Assembly: GCA_021203425.1 (NCBI GenBank)
Contig: JAJQBF010000283.1
Coordinates: forward strand, 3,700-16,355
Origin: Clostridiales bacterium
GTDB lineage: Bacteria > Bacillota > Clostridia > Lachnospirales > CAG-274
Direction: 5' to 3'
Length of the DNA stretch: 12,656 nt
The notes below the pieces were generated by a model. That model saw nothing but the letters and a program-made list of their open reading frames with translations, was not told where the DNA came from and made no database searches. The stretch's first letter is position 1, and each line of letters starts with the position of its first letter. Of the stretch, positions 1 through 5,787 are shown piece after piece. A program made the translations under genes and the position numbers.

Positions 1-316
1 TGCCTAAAAATGAGGAGGTGGCTGATGTGTGTTATGCTATAGAAATGATAAAAAAGAAGCTGTAGATGAAGCAGTTCAGGCAGAAAGAAAGGCTGCAAAG
101 GAGGCAGTTCAGGCAGAAAGGAAAGCTGCAAAGGAGGCAGTTCAGGCAGAAAGGAAGGCCGCAAAGGAAGCAGAAAGTAAAGCTGTTATTTTAACAACAA
201 TAGAAAACTACCGTGAATTTAACGTGACGGAAACGGATATTGAAAAGAGGATCAGAGAAAAATTCAATCTTTCTCAGGAAACGGCAAAAGAGTATATGCT
301 GATAAAGAGCGCTTAA
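1..316 (+). CDS. 3' end of a protein with a repeated coiled tail, frame broken at an A6 run (possible Rpn/PD-(D/E)XK transposase-like protein)
   Basis: The gene enters from the left edge. From base 3 one frame reads PKNEEVADVCYAIEMIKKKL and stops at 63-65. The frame one base back then continues as KKEAVDEAVQAERKAAKE and runs to TAA at 314-316. The two pieces join smoothly if one base is re-read in the A6 run 50-55, giving EMIKKEAVDEAVQ. The tail has three copies of an 11-residue unit (AVQAERKAAKE), a probable charged helix, then about 45 residues ending ETAKEYMLIKSA. A 'DVCYAIEMI' segment, then a lysine/glutamate/alanine repeat, then a short helical end is the usual C-terminal layout of Rpn/PDDEXK-type recombination-promoting nuclease proteins, but the catalytic part lies outside the window, so the family is a guess. 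It could be a pseudogene, a programmed -1 frameshift gene or a sequencing error. A GTG at 29 lies 10 bases after AGGAGG, but I think that is coincidental coding of Glu-Glu-Val. Confidence 0.5.
50..56 (+). other. A-AAA-AAG slippery heptamer at the frame break
   Basis: In the incoming frame the codons are ATA AAA AAG, so bases 50-56 form A AAA AAG in exactly the phase used by known -1 frameshift sites such as E. coli dnaX. After a -1 slip the next codons are GAA GCT GTA GAT GAA, which is the frame of the repeated tail. Without the slip, translation stops three codons later. No convincing downstream stem-loop was found by eye. An equally simple explanation is loss of one A from a homopolymer. 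Confidence 0.5.
68..166 (+). repeat. Three in-frame 33-bp tandem repeats
   Basis: Units at 68-100, 101-133 and 134-166 each encode E-AVQAERKAAK and differ at only a few bases (for example AGA/AGG and GCT/GCC). A partial fourth unit follows (GAA GCA GAA AGT AAA GCT). The 33-bp length keeps frame, and the 11-residue period suits a long charged helix. Near-identical copies imply recent expansion by slippage or unequal recombination. Confidence 0.9.
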
Positions 317-362
317 AGTTTATCAAACTTTATAAAAGCAGGAAAAGAAGGTGAAAACAGAT

Positions 363-1133
363 ATGATTTTAGCTGTTGACATAGGGAATTCAACTATTGT
401 CATAGGTGTTATGAAAAATGACGGAAAGGCGGTTTTTAACTCGAGAATTAAAACCGATATTTTCAGAACTGCCGACCAGTATGCCATAGGCATTAAAAAC
501 ATACTGGAGCTTTACGGGACAGACAAGGCAAAAATTGACGGAAGTATTATTTCAAGCGTTGTGCCTCCTGTTCTCAATGCCGTAAAATATGCAATTAAAA
601 TTGTAACGGGAATAAACCCCATAGTCGTAGGTCCGGGTGTTAAAACAGGGCTTAACATACTTATGGACGATCCCGGTCAGGTAGGCAGCGACCGTATTGT
701 GACAGCCGTTGCGGCGCTTAACATATATAAGCCGCCCATGATAATAATCGATATGGGTACGGCGACTACAATAGAGGTTGTGGATAAAAACAAAAATTAT
801 ATCGGCGGCTGTATCTGCCCCGGTGTTAAAACCTCGTTAGATGCCCTTTCAAGCAAAACCGCCCAGCTTCCTTCAATAAGCCTTGAAAAGCCCAAAAGGG
901 TTTTGGGCAAAAACACTGTTGAGTGTATGAGAAGCGGTATAATTTACGGCTCGGCGGCTATGATTGACGGACTTATAAGCTATTTCGAAGAGGAACTCAG
1001 CGAAACAAGCACAAGGGTGGCTACCGGCGGATTTTCCGCCCAAATTGTACCCTTCTGCAGAAATAAAATCCATATTTCGGAAAATCTGCTTATGGAGGGG
1101 CTTTACCTTATCTATCGCAGAAATATGAAATAA
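363..1133 (+). CDS. coaX: Type III pantothenate kinase
   Basis: CoaX phosphorylates pantothenate to 4'-phosphopantothenate, the first step of CoA synthesis, in the cytoplasm. The 256-residue product (counted from ATG 363) has the whole family pattern: N-terminal nucleotide/phosphate loop DIGNS, VGPGVKTGL, GSDRIVTAVAA with the catalytic Asp, the second phosphate motif DMGTATT, GGCICPGVKTSLDAL, the KNTVECMRSGIIYGSA stretch and VATGGF near the end. ATG 363 aligns with the usual family start (MILAVDIGN) and has AAGGTG nine bases upstream. An in-frame GTG at 351, preceded by AGGA seven bases upstream, would add four residues and cannot be excluded. It follows the upstream gene by fewer than 50 bases with no clear terminator, so read-through is possible. 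Type III enzymes are typically not feedback-inhibited by CoA. Identification is firm. Confidence 0.95.
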   Translation: MILAVDIGNSTIVIGVMKNDGKAVFNSRIKTDIFRTADQYAIGIKNILELYGTDKAKIDGSIISSVVPPVLNAVKYAIKIVTGINPIVVGPGVKTGLNILMDDPGQVGSDRIVTAVAALNIYKPPMIIIDMGTATTIEVVDKNKNYIGGCICPGVKTSLDALSSKTAQLPSISLEKPKRVLGKNTVECMRSGIIYGSAAMIDGLISYFEEELSETSTRVATGGFSAQIVPFCRNKIHISENLLMEGLYLIYRRNMK

Positions 1134-1193
1134 CCTGTAATGACGGTCGGAAGATTTTGTTAAAAAAATAAATACAAGGGAGAGTGTGTTTTA

Positions 1194-1466
1194 ATGGATA
1201 AAATCGGACGCTTGGAATTGACCGTCAAGTTATTCTTTGAAGGAAAATACAGCAGCATAGATACTTTTACCGAGGTATTTACTGAAATATATTGTTTAGA
1301 CTCTAATGACGGGATTGATATGAATGAACTGCACAAATTTGAAAGACTATTTGAAATTACGAGCAGATATGATCCTTCTGATGTGCGGTTAAAGGGTAAA
1401 AGAATATATTTTAACGATGATGATGTATTAAAGGAATTGGATAACTTTACTTATTTAAAGCCTTAG
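1194..1466 (+). CDS. Small acidic protein of unknown function
   Basis: Ninety residues, starting at ATG with AAGGGAGAG nine bases upstream, which supports real translation. It has no signal peptide or membrane segment. It is acidic (about 19 Asp/Glu against 13 Lys/Arg), mostly helical in character, with a short DDDVLKEL segment near the C-terminus. I do not recognise it securely. The pattern 'short helix, FxEVFTEIY, acidic turn, FERLFEITSRYDPSD, then a DDDV helix' reminds me of small colicin-immunity-type proteins, but no toxin gene is next to it, so this is only a hint. It lies 60 bases after coaX on the same strand and ends just before a strong terminator, so it may be the last gene of that transcript. 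Confidence 0.7.
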   Translation: MDKIGRLELTVKLFFEGKYSSIDTFTEVFTEIYCLDSNDGIDMNELHKFERLFEITSRYDPSDVRLKGKRIYFNDDDVLKELDNFTYLKP

Positions 1467-1526
1467 CAGGCAAGATTTGCCGAAAATTTGAAATCAAATA
1501 AAAAGATAGCTGTTTAAAGTAATAAT

Positions 1527-1573
1527 AAAAGAGCAGAGACGAAATACATGAATTTTGCCACTGCTCTTTTTTT
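1527..1573. terminator. Bidirectional Rho-independent terminator between convergent genes
   Basis: The arms AAAAGAGCAG (1527-1536) and CTGCTCTTTT (1561-1570) are perfect 10-bp complements around a 24-base loop. On the + strand the 3' arm runs into a T7 tract (1567-1573), which would end the coaX/orphan transcript. On the - strand the stem is followed by TTTTATTATTA, which would end the P-loop gene transcript. The 24-base loop is longer than usual. Confidence 0.85.
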
Positions 1574-1587
1574 AATTTAAAAATTTT

Positions 1588-2007
1588 TTATTCAGATACC
1601 ACGTAGGACTGTACACCCTCGGGAATGGCACCGAAGTCGGTTGACATACCTATAATAAAGTCAACGTCTTCTTCCTTGCTTATAACGTCAAGTCTTTTAA
1701 CAAGCTTAACAAGGTCTTCATCGTTTAAGGATTTAATAATTTTGTAAAGACCGTCCACAAATATCTTTTCAATATCGCTGTTCTGTGAAAGTATGCCGAA
1801 AATAAAACCGGCAAACTCGCGGTAATTGTAAATATCGCAGGCAGATGTTTCAACAAAACGGATACCCGAATGAATATCGTAAATATGCTTTTTGTTGTCG
1901 TCTATAAAGACGATATTGCCGTTTGCGACTTTCTGCGCTTCGTTTGCCATTGTAATAAGCTGTTTGGTTTTGCCATGACCTTTTGCTGAAATAAGTAATT
2001 GAATCAT
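1588..2007 (-). CDS. Small P-loop-like ATP-binding protein, conserved hypothetical
   Basis: The start is ATG at 2007, chosen because GAGGAGG lies 8 bases upstream; a longer open frame to 2082 would begin inside the leader. The product is 139 residues. It opens MIQLLISAKGHGKTKQL, a strand followed by a Walker A-like loop. The first position of the classical [A/G]xxxxGK[S/T] pattern is Ser here, so the loop is slightly degenerate. A hydrophobic strand ending in two Asp (NIVFIDDNKK) and another (IEKIFVDGLYKII) follow, as in P-loop folds. The layout matches a Bacillota family of about 140-residue hypothetical ATP-binding proteins (xxGKKGSGKTK..NIVFIDDDK..IRF) sometimes loosely named 'twitching motility' proteins. 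I know of no established function. A promoter candidate lies at 2080-2108, so it is probably transcribed on its own. It ends before the bidirectional terminator. Confidence 0.8.
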   Translation of the reverse strand: MIQLLISAKGHGKTKQLITMANEAQKVANGNIVFIDDNKKHIYDIHSGIRFVETSACDIYNYREFAGFIFGILSQNSDIEKIFVDGLYKIIKSLNDEDLVKLVKRLDVISKEEDVDFIIGMSTDFGAIPEGVQSYVVSE

Positions 2008-2079
2008 TTTATTTTCCTCCTCTAATTGCAGAGCAATATTTTTTATTTTTTTGATATGCATGTAATAATTTTCTTTCTG

Positions 2080-2108
2080 CATATACCCTTACACATATAT
2101 TCTGTAAA
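2080..2108 (-). promoter_or_regulatory. Candidate sigma-A promoter for the P-loop protein gene
   Basis: Read on the - strand: TTTACA (2103-2108), a 17-base spacer, then TATATG (2080-2085). The -35 matches 5/6 and the -10 matches 4/6. It would give a leader of about 65 bases ending in GAGGAGG. A small ATTGC-TCT-GCAAT hairpin sits just before the ribosome site. Confidence 0.45.
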
Positions 2109-2157
2109 AGCTTTCGATTTCCTTTTTTATTTACCTAAAATTTTCTTTAAGGAAACA

Positions 2158-2979
2158 TTAAAGCACTGCAAAAAGACTTATTTCTTCACCGAGGATTATT
2201 TTAGCGAAAACAATAGTCAGGAAAGGGGTAAAATAGGCTATATTTGCTATTTTTGCTGTGTTTCCGCCAACAAGCGCCATACACCAAAACAAATAAGCAA
2301 GGGCGCTTGTGAAAATTCCTATCCAAGCAATGCCAAGCCCTGTTATAAGAGAATCAACGGGAACAAACTCTTTTGAAACCATTAAAATAATTCCGGCAGC
2401 AATTGCGGAAACGATATAATAAACCGTCATTGCACAGTATTGGTTATAAGCTTTTTTCTTGTTAAGAGCCGAAAACAGACCGTAACACAGCGCCGCCCCG
2501 AAACAGGCGAAAACTCCTCTTAAATTGCTTAAATTCAAGGAGGACAAATCTCCTCTTGAAACAATAACCACGATTCCCGAAAAAGAAACCGCCGCTGCAG
2601 CGAATTTTCTGAGGGTAAATTTTTCATTCAATATTATACAGCAGAAAATGACTGTTGTTACAGACCAGAGATAATTAATAATACAGACCTCCTGTGAGGA
2701 AAGATTTGCTATTCCGAAGTTATATAGGGCTGTGTACAGGAAAATCCCCAAAAAACCGAAAGCCGCCATAACGGCTGTGTCTTTAAAGCCGTATTCTTTA
2801 AAATATTTTATATTTCCCGAAAAAAGCGTCACAAGGGCAAGAACTGCGGCGGCTATAACCGATGATAAAAACAGCAGCTCCATTTCCGGCAGTGCGTTGT
2901 TGAAGAGCAGCTTGCTGACGGGAGAAAGTGTGCCCCAGAGAACAACCGCCGATACGGCTAAAATATATTCCTTCTTCAT
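2158..2979 (-). CDS. EamA/DMT-family transporter, truncated at the C-terminus
   Basis: The start is ATG at 2979 (MKKEYILAVSAVVLWGTLSP), chosen for the GGAG motif eight bases upstream. Frames that extend to 3057 run through the promoter region. The 273-residue product is very hydrophobic and shows the two EamA repeats of the drug/metabolite transporter superfamily, inner-membrane exporters of amino acids, metabolites or drugs. Helices begin near residues 4, 32, 66, 97, 124, 147, 178, 208 and 238, with the typical LWGTLSPVSK opening and the PFLTIVFAKIILGEEIS signature before the last helix. The protein then stops at LFAVL, so helix 10 and the short tail that most members have are missing. No frame just downstream encodes a hydrophobic helix, so this is not a simple one-base error. 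It may be inactive or may work with nine helices. The substrate cannot be told from the sequence; the metE neighbour is upstream on the same strand, separated by a terminator-like hairpin. Confidence 0.85.
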   Translation of the reverse strand: MKKEYILAVSAVVLWGTLSPVSKLLFNNALPEMELLFLSSVIAAAVLALVTLFSGNIKYFKEYGFKDTAVMAAFGFLGIFLYTALYNFGIANLSSQEVCIINYLWSVTTVIFCCIILNEKFTLRKFAAAAVSFSGIVVIVSRGDLSSLNLSNLRGVFACFGAALCYGLFSALNKKKAYNQYCAMTVYYIVSAIAAGIILMVSKEFVPVDSLITGLGIAWIGIFTSALAYLFWCMALVGGNTAKIANIAYFTPFLTIVFAKIILGEEISLFAVL

Positions 2980-2992
2980 ATTATTTACTCCG

Positions 2993-3031
2993 AAAAAAGG
3001 CTTTGCAGAGATGCCCCGGCAAAAGCCCTTT
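2993..3031 (-). terminator. Hairpin plus U6 tract between metE and the EamA gene: metE terminator or EamA attenuator
   Basis: On the - strand AAAGGGCTTTTGC (3031-3019) pairs with GCAAAGCCTTT (3006-2996), with a bulged G and a bulged T, around a 12-base loop. The 3' arm runs into T6 (2998-2993). It lies about 50 bases after the metE stop, so it can end metE transcription. It also lies directly after the candidate EamA -10 box, so it would be the first thing in an EamA transcript. Confidence 0.65.
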
Positions 3032-3033
3032 AT

Positions 3034-3057
3034 AGTATAGTGATGTACAGTGTACAT
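3034..3057 (-). promoter_or_regulatory. Palindromic operator candidate and -10 box upstream of the EamA gene
   Basis: ATGTACA-G-TGTACAT (3043-3057) is a perfect inverted repeat of 7 bp per arm with one central base. Immediately 3' on the - strand is TATACT (3039-3034), a good -10 box. The palindrome would fill the spacer between -35 and -10, a typical place for a repressor or a MerR-type activator. The -35 is poor (CTTCCA at 17 bases). No regulator gene is adjacent. Confidence 0.5.
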
Positions 3058-3081
3058 GGAAGTTTATTATAAAATTCTTAA

Positions 3082-5355
3082 TTATTTGTATTCTTCTCTT
3101 AATTCCTTAGCAGCGGCAACAAGGTTTTCAAGGCTGGGTTTTGTTTCCTCTGTGCCTCTTGTTTTAAGACCGCAGTCGGGGTTAACCCAAAGCTTTGAAA
3201 CCGGGATTTTAGCCGTCATATTGTTAAGAGCCGATTTAATTTCTTCCTTAGAGGGTATATGGGGTGAGTGAATATCGTAAACACCGGGACCTACCTCTGT
3301 ACGGAAGTTGTTTTCCTTAAGGGAATCAAGAATCTGAAGGTCGGAACGAGATGCCTCAAAGGTTATAACGTCGGCGTCCATATTGTCTATTGCCTTTATA
3401 ATATCCGTAAATTCACTGTAGCACATATGTGTGTGAATTTGTGTTTCGGCTTTAACTCCGCTGTGAACAAGCCTGAAAGCGGGGATAGCCCAGTCAAGAT
3501 AGTCGCTGTCCCAGTCTGTACGTCTTAAGGGAAGTTTTTCTCTTAAAGCGGCCTCGTCTACCTGAATAACCTTTATGCCGTTTGCCTCAAGGTCGAGAAC
3601 CTCGTCACGAATTGCAAAGGCAATCTGATAAGCACATTCCTTAAGTGAAATATCTTCTCTGGGGAATGACCAGTTAAGTATAGTAACAGGCCCTGTAAGC
3701 ATACCTTTCATAATATGGTCTGTAAGGCTCTGAGCATAAACCGACCATTCAACAGTGATAGCTCTTTCTCTTGAAACGTCGCCCCAAATAATGGGAGGCT
3801 TAACACAGCGTGTTCCGTAAGACTGAACCCAAGCCTTTTCGGTAAAAAGGAAACCTTTCAGCTTTTCGCCGAAATATTCAACCATATCGTTTCTTTCATA
3901 TTCACCGTGAACAAGAACATCAAGACCGATTTCTTCCTGAAGTTCAACACATTCCTTAATCTTTTTCTTATTGAAAGCAACATATTCATCTTCTGTAATA
4001 TTTCCTTTTCTGAAGGCTGTTCTGCTTGCTCTTACATCGGAAGTCTGAGGGAATGAACCTATTGTGGTTGTGGGGAAGATGGGAAGTTTGAAACGCTCCT
4101 TCTGTATTTTTTCTCTTTCGGAAAATTCGGGAAGACGTGTAAAATCGGTTTCCTTAATAGAAGAAACTCTTTCCTGAACTGCTTTGTCGGCGGCTTTTCT
4201 GTCTTCGTTAAATACTGAGTTATTTTTCTTATATTCTTCAGTTTCTTCCGGAACGTCAGCTGAAAGAATTTTCTTAAGTTCGTTAAGCTCACCTAATTTT
4301 TCTTCGGCAAAGGCAAAATGTTTTGTATATTCTTCAGCCAGCTTTGTTTCGTTCTTAAGAGTATAGGGAACATGGAGAAGTGAACAGGAAGTGTTTAAAA
4401 CAATTTCGCCGCAAAGGGACTTAATCTGAGAGATTATTTTCACTGTTTCGGCATAGTTGTTTCTCCAAATGTTTTTGCCGTTTACAACACCGGCAAAGAG
4501 AACTTTGTCTTTGGGGAAACCGTTTTCCTTAACGAGAGAAAGAGTCTTTTTGCCTTCAACAAAGTCAAGACCGATTCCGTCAAAATCAAGGGCGGTTACT
4601 TCATTATAACAGTCTCTTATATCTCCGAAATATGTCTGAAGGAGAATTTTAACACCGCTCTTTGCGCCTAAAACAACTGTGTAAATATCCTTGAAAAGGG
4701 CAATGTCCTCTGCAGTTAAGTCCTTAACAAGACAGGGTTCTGCAAAGCTTATCCACTCGGCTCCGAGACAAGCCAGTTTCTTTACTGTTTCGGCATAGGT
4801 TTCAGCCGCTGCCTTTGCAAAGTCCTTTTCTGTTTTACTGCCTATATATCTTGCGAGTTTAAGAAGTGTAAAGGGGCCTATTAAAGCAGGAACGGTTTTA
4901 ACACCGGCATTCTTTGCCTCTGTAAATTCTTCAAAGGGCTTTGTTCCCACAAGTTTAATTTCGGTATCATCGCTGATTTCGGGAACCATATAGTGATAAT
5001 TTGTGTTAAACCACTTTTTCATAGCAAGGGCTTTAACATTTCCCTTTTCGCCCTGATAACCTCTTGCCATAGTGAAATAAGTATCTAAATCAGGTAAGTT
5101 TAATTCTCTGTAGCGGTCGGGAACTATGTTTAAAAGAACCGCTGCATCAAGCAGATTGTCATAATATGAAAAATCATTTAAAGGTATAAAGTCGATTTCG
5201 TTTGTTGTCTGTATGCTTAAATTAGCTGCTCTTAAGTCAGCGGCTGTTTCGTTAAGTTCTTCTGCCGTTACGGCATTTTTAAAATATTTCTCTGATGCAA
5301 ATTTTAATTCTCTTAATGAGCCTACACGGGGGTAGCCTATAATAGATGTTTTCAT
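3082..5355 (-). CDS. metE: Cobalamin-independent methionine synthase (5-methyltetrahydropteroyltriglutamate-homocysteine methyltransferase)
   Basis: MetE transfers a methyl group from methyl-tetrahydrofolate polyglutamate to homocysteine, the last step of methionine synthesis, in the cytosol. The 757-residue length is that of full-size two-domain MetE. The N-terminal barrel starts MKTSIIGYPRVGSLRELK; the C-terminal catalytic barrel starts near residue 430 with FPTTTIGSFPQT. The zinc ligands are all present: His643 and Cys645 in HTHMC, Glu667 in TFEAS and Cys728 in NPDCGLKTR, matching E. coli 641/643/665/726 with an offset of two. Other signatures are VHGEYERNDMVEYFGE, GPVTILNWSFPR and QVDEAALREKLPLR. 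The start has AAAGGAT (5371-5365) upstream. No cobalamin, SAM or T-box leader was recognised; the leader is mostly an inserted repeat element. Intact and confidently identified. Confidence 0.98.
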   Translation of the reverse strand: MKTSIIGYPRVGSLRELKFASEKYFKNAVTAEELNETAADLRAANLSIQTTNEIDFIPLNDFSYYDNLLDAAVLLNIVPDRYRELNLPDLDTYFTMARGYQGEKGNVKALAMKKWFNTNYHYMVPEISDDTEIKLVGTKPFEEFTEAKNAGVKTVPALIGPFTLLKLARYIGSKTEKDFAKAAAETYAETVKKLACLGAEWISFAEPCLVKDLTAEDIALFKDIYTVVLGAKSGVKILLQTYFGDIRDCYNEVTALDFDGIGLDFVEGKKTLSLVKENGFPKDKVLFAGVVNGKNIWRNNYAETVKIISQIKSLCGEIVLNTSCSLLHVPYTLKNETKLAEEYTKHFAFAEEKLGELNELKKILSADVPEETEEYKKNNSVFNEDRKAADKAVQERVSSIKETDFTRLPEFSEREKIQKERFKLPIFPTTTIGSFPQTSDVRASRTAFRKGNITEDEYVAFNKKKIKECVELQEEIGLDVLVHGEYERNDMVEYFGEKLKGFLFTEKAWVQSYGTRCVKPPIIWGDVSRERAITVEWSVYAQSLTDHIMKGMLTGPVTILNWSFPREDISLKECAYQIAFAIRDEVLDLEANGIKVIQVDEAALREKLPLRRTDWDSDYLDWAIPAFRLVHSGVKAETQIHTHMCYSEFTDIIKAIDNMDADVITFEASRSDLQILDSLKENNFRTEVGPGVYDIHSPHIPSKEEIKSALNNMTAKIPVSKLWVNPDCGLKTRGTEETKPSLENLVAAAKELREEYK

Positions 5356-5382
5356 TTTATATTTATCCTTTCTGAAAAATTT

Positions 5383-5390
5383 CTTTTCTT
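5383..5390. repeat. 8-bp target-site duplication, left copy
   Basis: CTTTTCTT abuts the left inverted end of the 232-bp element and is repeated exactly after the right end at 5623-5630. The sequence is simple (pyrimidines only), but its exact position at both borders makes chance unlikely. Confidence 0.8.
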
Positions 5391-5622
5391 GTAACAGTTC
5401 AGCCGTATTATGTCAGCTAAAACTCCTGTGAAAGCACGCTTTCTAAAGGAGCTTTAGCTGACATAATACGAGCGGAGCGCCAAATGACGAGCAAAATGAA
5501 CCCGGAAGATATCGGAACACCGCAGGCGGATAATGCTGTAAGCATTATTTCTAAAAATGAGCCGTGAAACGACACCGGCTGCTAAAGCAGACGCTTTGCG
5601 AGTTGTTTGGCTGAACTGTTAC
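5391..5622. mobile_element. 232-bp MITE-like element inserted in the metE 5' leader
   Basis: The ends are perfect 14-bp inverted repeats: GTAACAGTTCAGCC (5391-5404) and GGCTGAACTGTTAC (5609-5622). They are flanked directly by an identical 8-base sequence, CTTTTCTT, at 5383-5390 and 5623-5630, the mark of a transposition. The interior has no transposase; the longest open frame starting with ATG is 27 codons. It contains a long hairpin beside the left end and smaller ones at 5530-5548 and 5579-5590. Ends starting GTAA and an 8-bp duplication fit the IS66 family, so it may be moved by an IS66-type transposase elsewhere; that assignment is inference. Removing the element and one duplication leaves a short metE leader of about 40 bases, so the element arrived between an existing promoter and ribosome site. 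Confidence 0.8.
5404..5470. repeat. 67-base near-perfect hairpin inside the MITE
   Basis: CGTATTATGTCAGCTAAA (5404-5421) is perfectly complementary to 5453-5470. The stem continues as CTCCT/AGGAG after one mismatch (A5422/C5452), and then GAAAGC/GCTTTC closes around the tip. In metE mRNA it lies directly upstream of the left inverted end and about 50 bases before the start codon. It has no T-tract on either side, so it is not a classical terminator. Confidence 0.85.
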
Positions 5623-5630
5623 CTTTTCTT
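5623..5630. repeat. 8-bp target-site duplication, right copy
   Basis: Identical to 5383-5390 and directly adjoining the right inverted end of the 232-bp element. Confidence 0.8.
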
Positions 5631-5643
5631 AGCGTCATTGAAT

Positions 5644-5672
5644 AGTATAACAGCAAAATCAATATATGTAAA
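5644..5672 (-). promoter_or_regulatory. Probable sigma-A promoter of metE
   Basis: On the - strand: TTTACA (5672-5667), a 17-base spacer, then TATACT (5649-5644); each box matches 5/6. The start point would be near 5637, so the whole MITE lies inside the transcribed leader, which is about 280 bases long as it stands. Confidence 0.7.
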
Positions 5673-5702
5673 ATACTAAAAAATAATAGTTCGATATAGC
5701 TT

Positions 5703-5731
5703 TTGACTATAACAAGTATTATTTTCATAAG
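5703..5731 (+). promoter_or_regulatory. Weak candidate promoter for the SpoVB-like gene
   Basis: TTGACT (5703-5708), 17 bases, then CATAAG (5726-5731). The -35 is good, the -10 only 4/6. The position, about 55 bases before the start codon, is suitable. The rest of 5673-5787 is AT-rich with nothing else recognisable. Confidence 0.3.
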
Positions 5732-5787
5732 CATTTCCTTAATATTTTCCGCATATGTTTTATTATTAACGGCAAAACGGTGACGCT

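Noticed and set aside
29..316. A complete gene starting at GTG 29 after AGGAGGTG
   Set aside because: The frame-3 sequence before the A6 run reads like protein (NEEVADVCYAIEMI), so GAG GAG GTG is better explained as codons; a start at 29 would give the odd MLCYRND opening.
315..331. AAAGTTT-ATC-AAACTTT hairpin as a terminator before coaX
   Set aside because: All-but-two A/T stem and no T-tract after it; too weak to call.
3268..4366. Open frames antisense to metE
   Set aside because: They have no family resemblance or ribosome sites and are fully covered by an intact, well conserved metE.
5484..5567. 27-codon open frame inside the MITE-like element
   Set aside because: No ribosome site, no recognisable family and too short; probably incidental in a non-coding element.
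5391..5622. SAM riboswitch or other RNA regulator in the metE leader
   Set aside because: The terminal inverted repeats and the 8-bp target duplication explain the block as an insertion; no riboswitch core was recognised.
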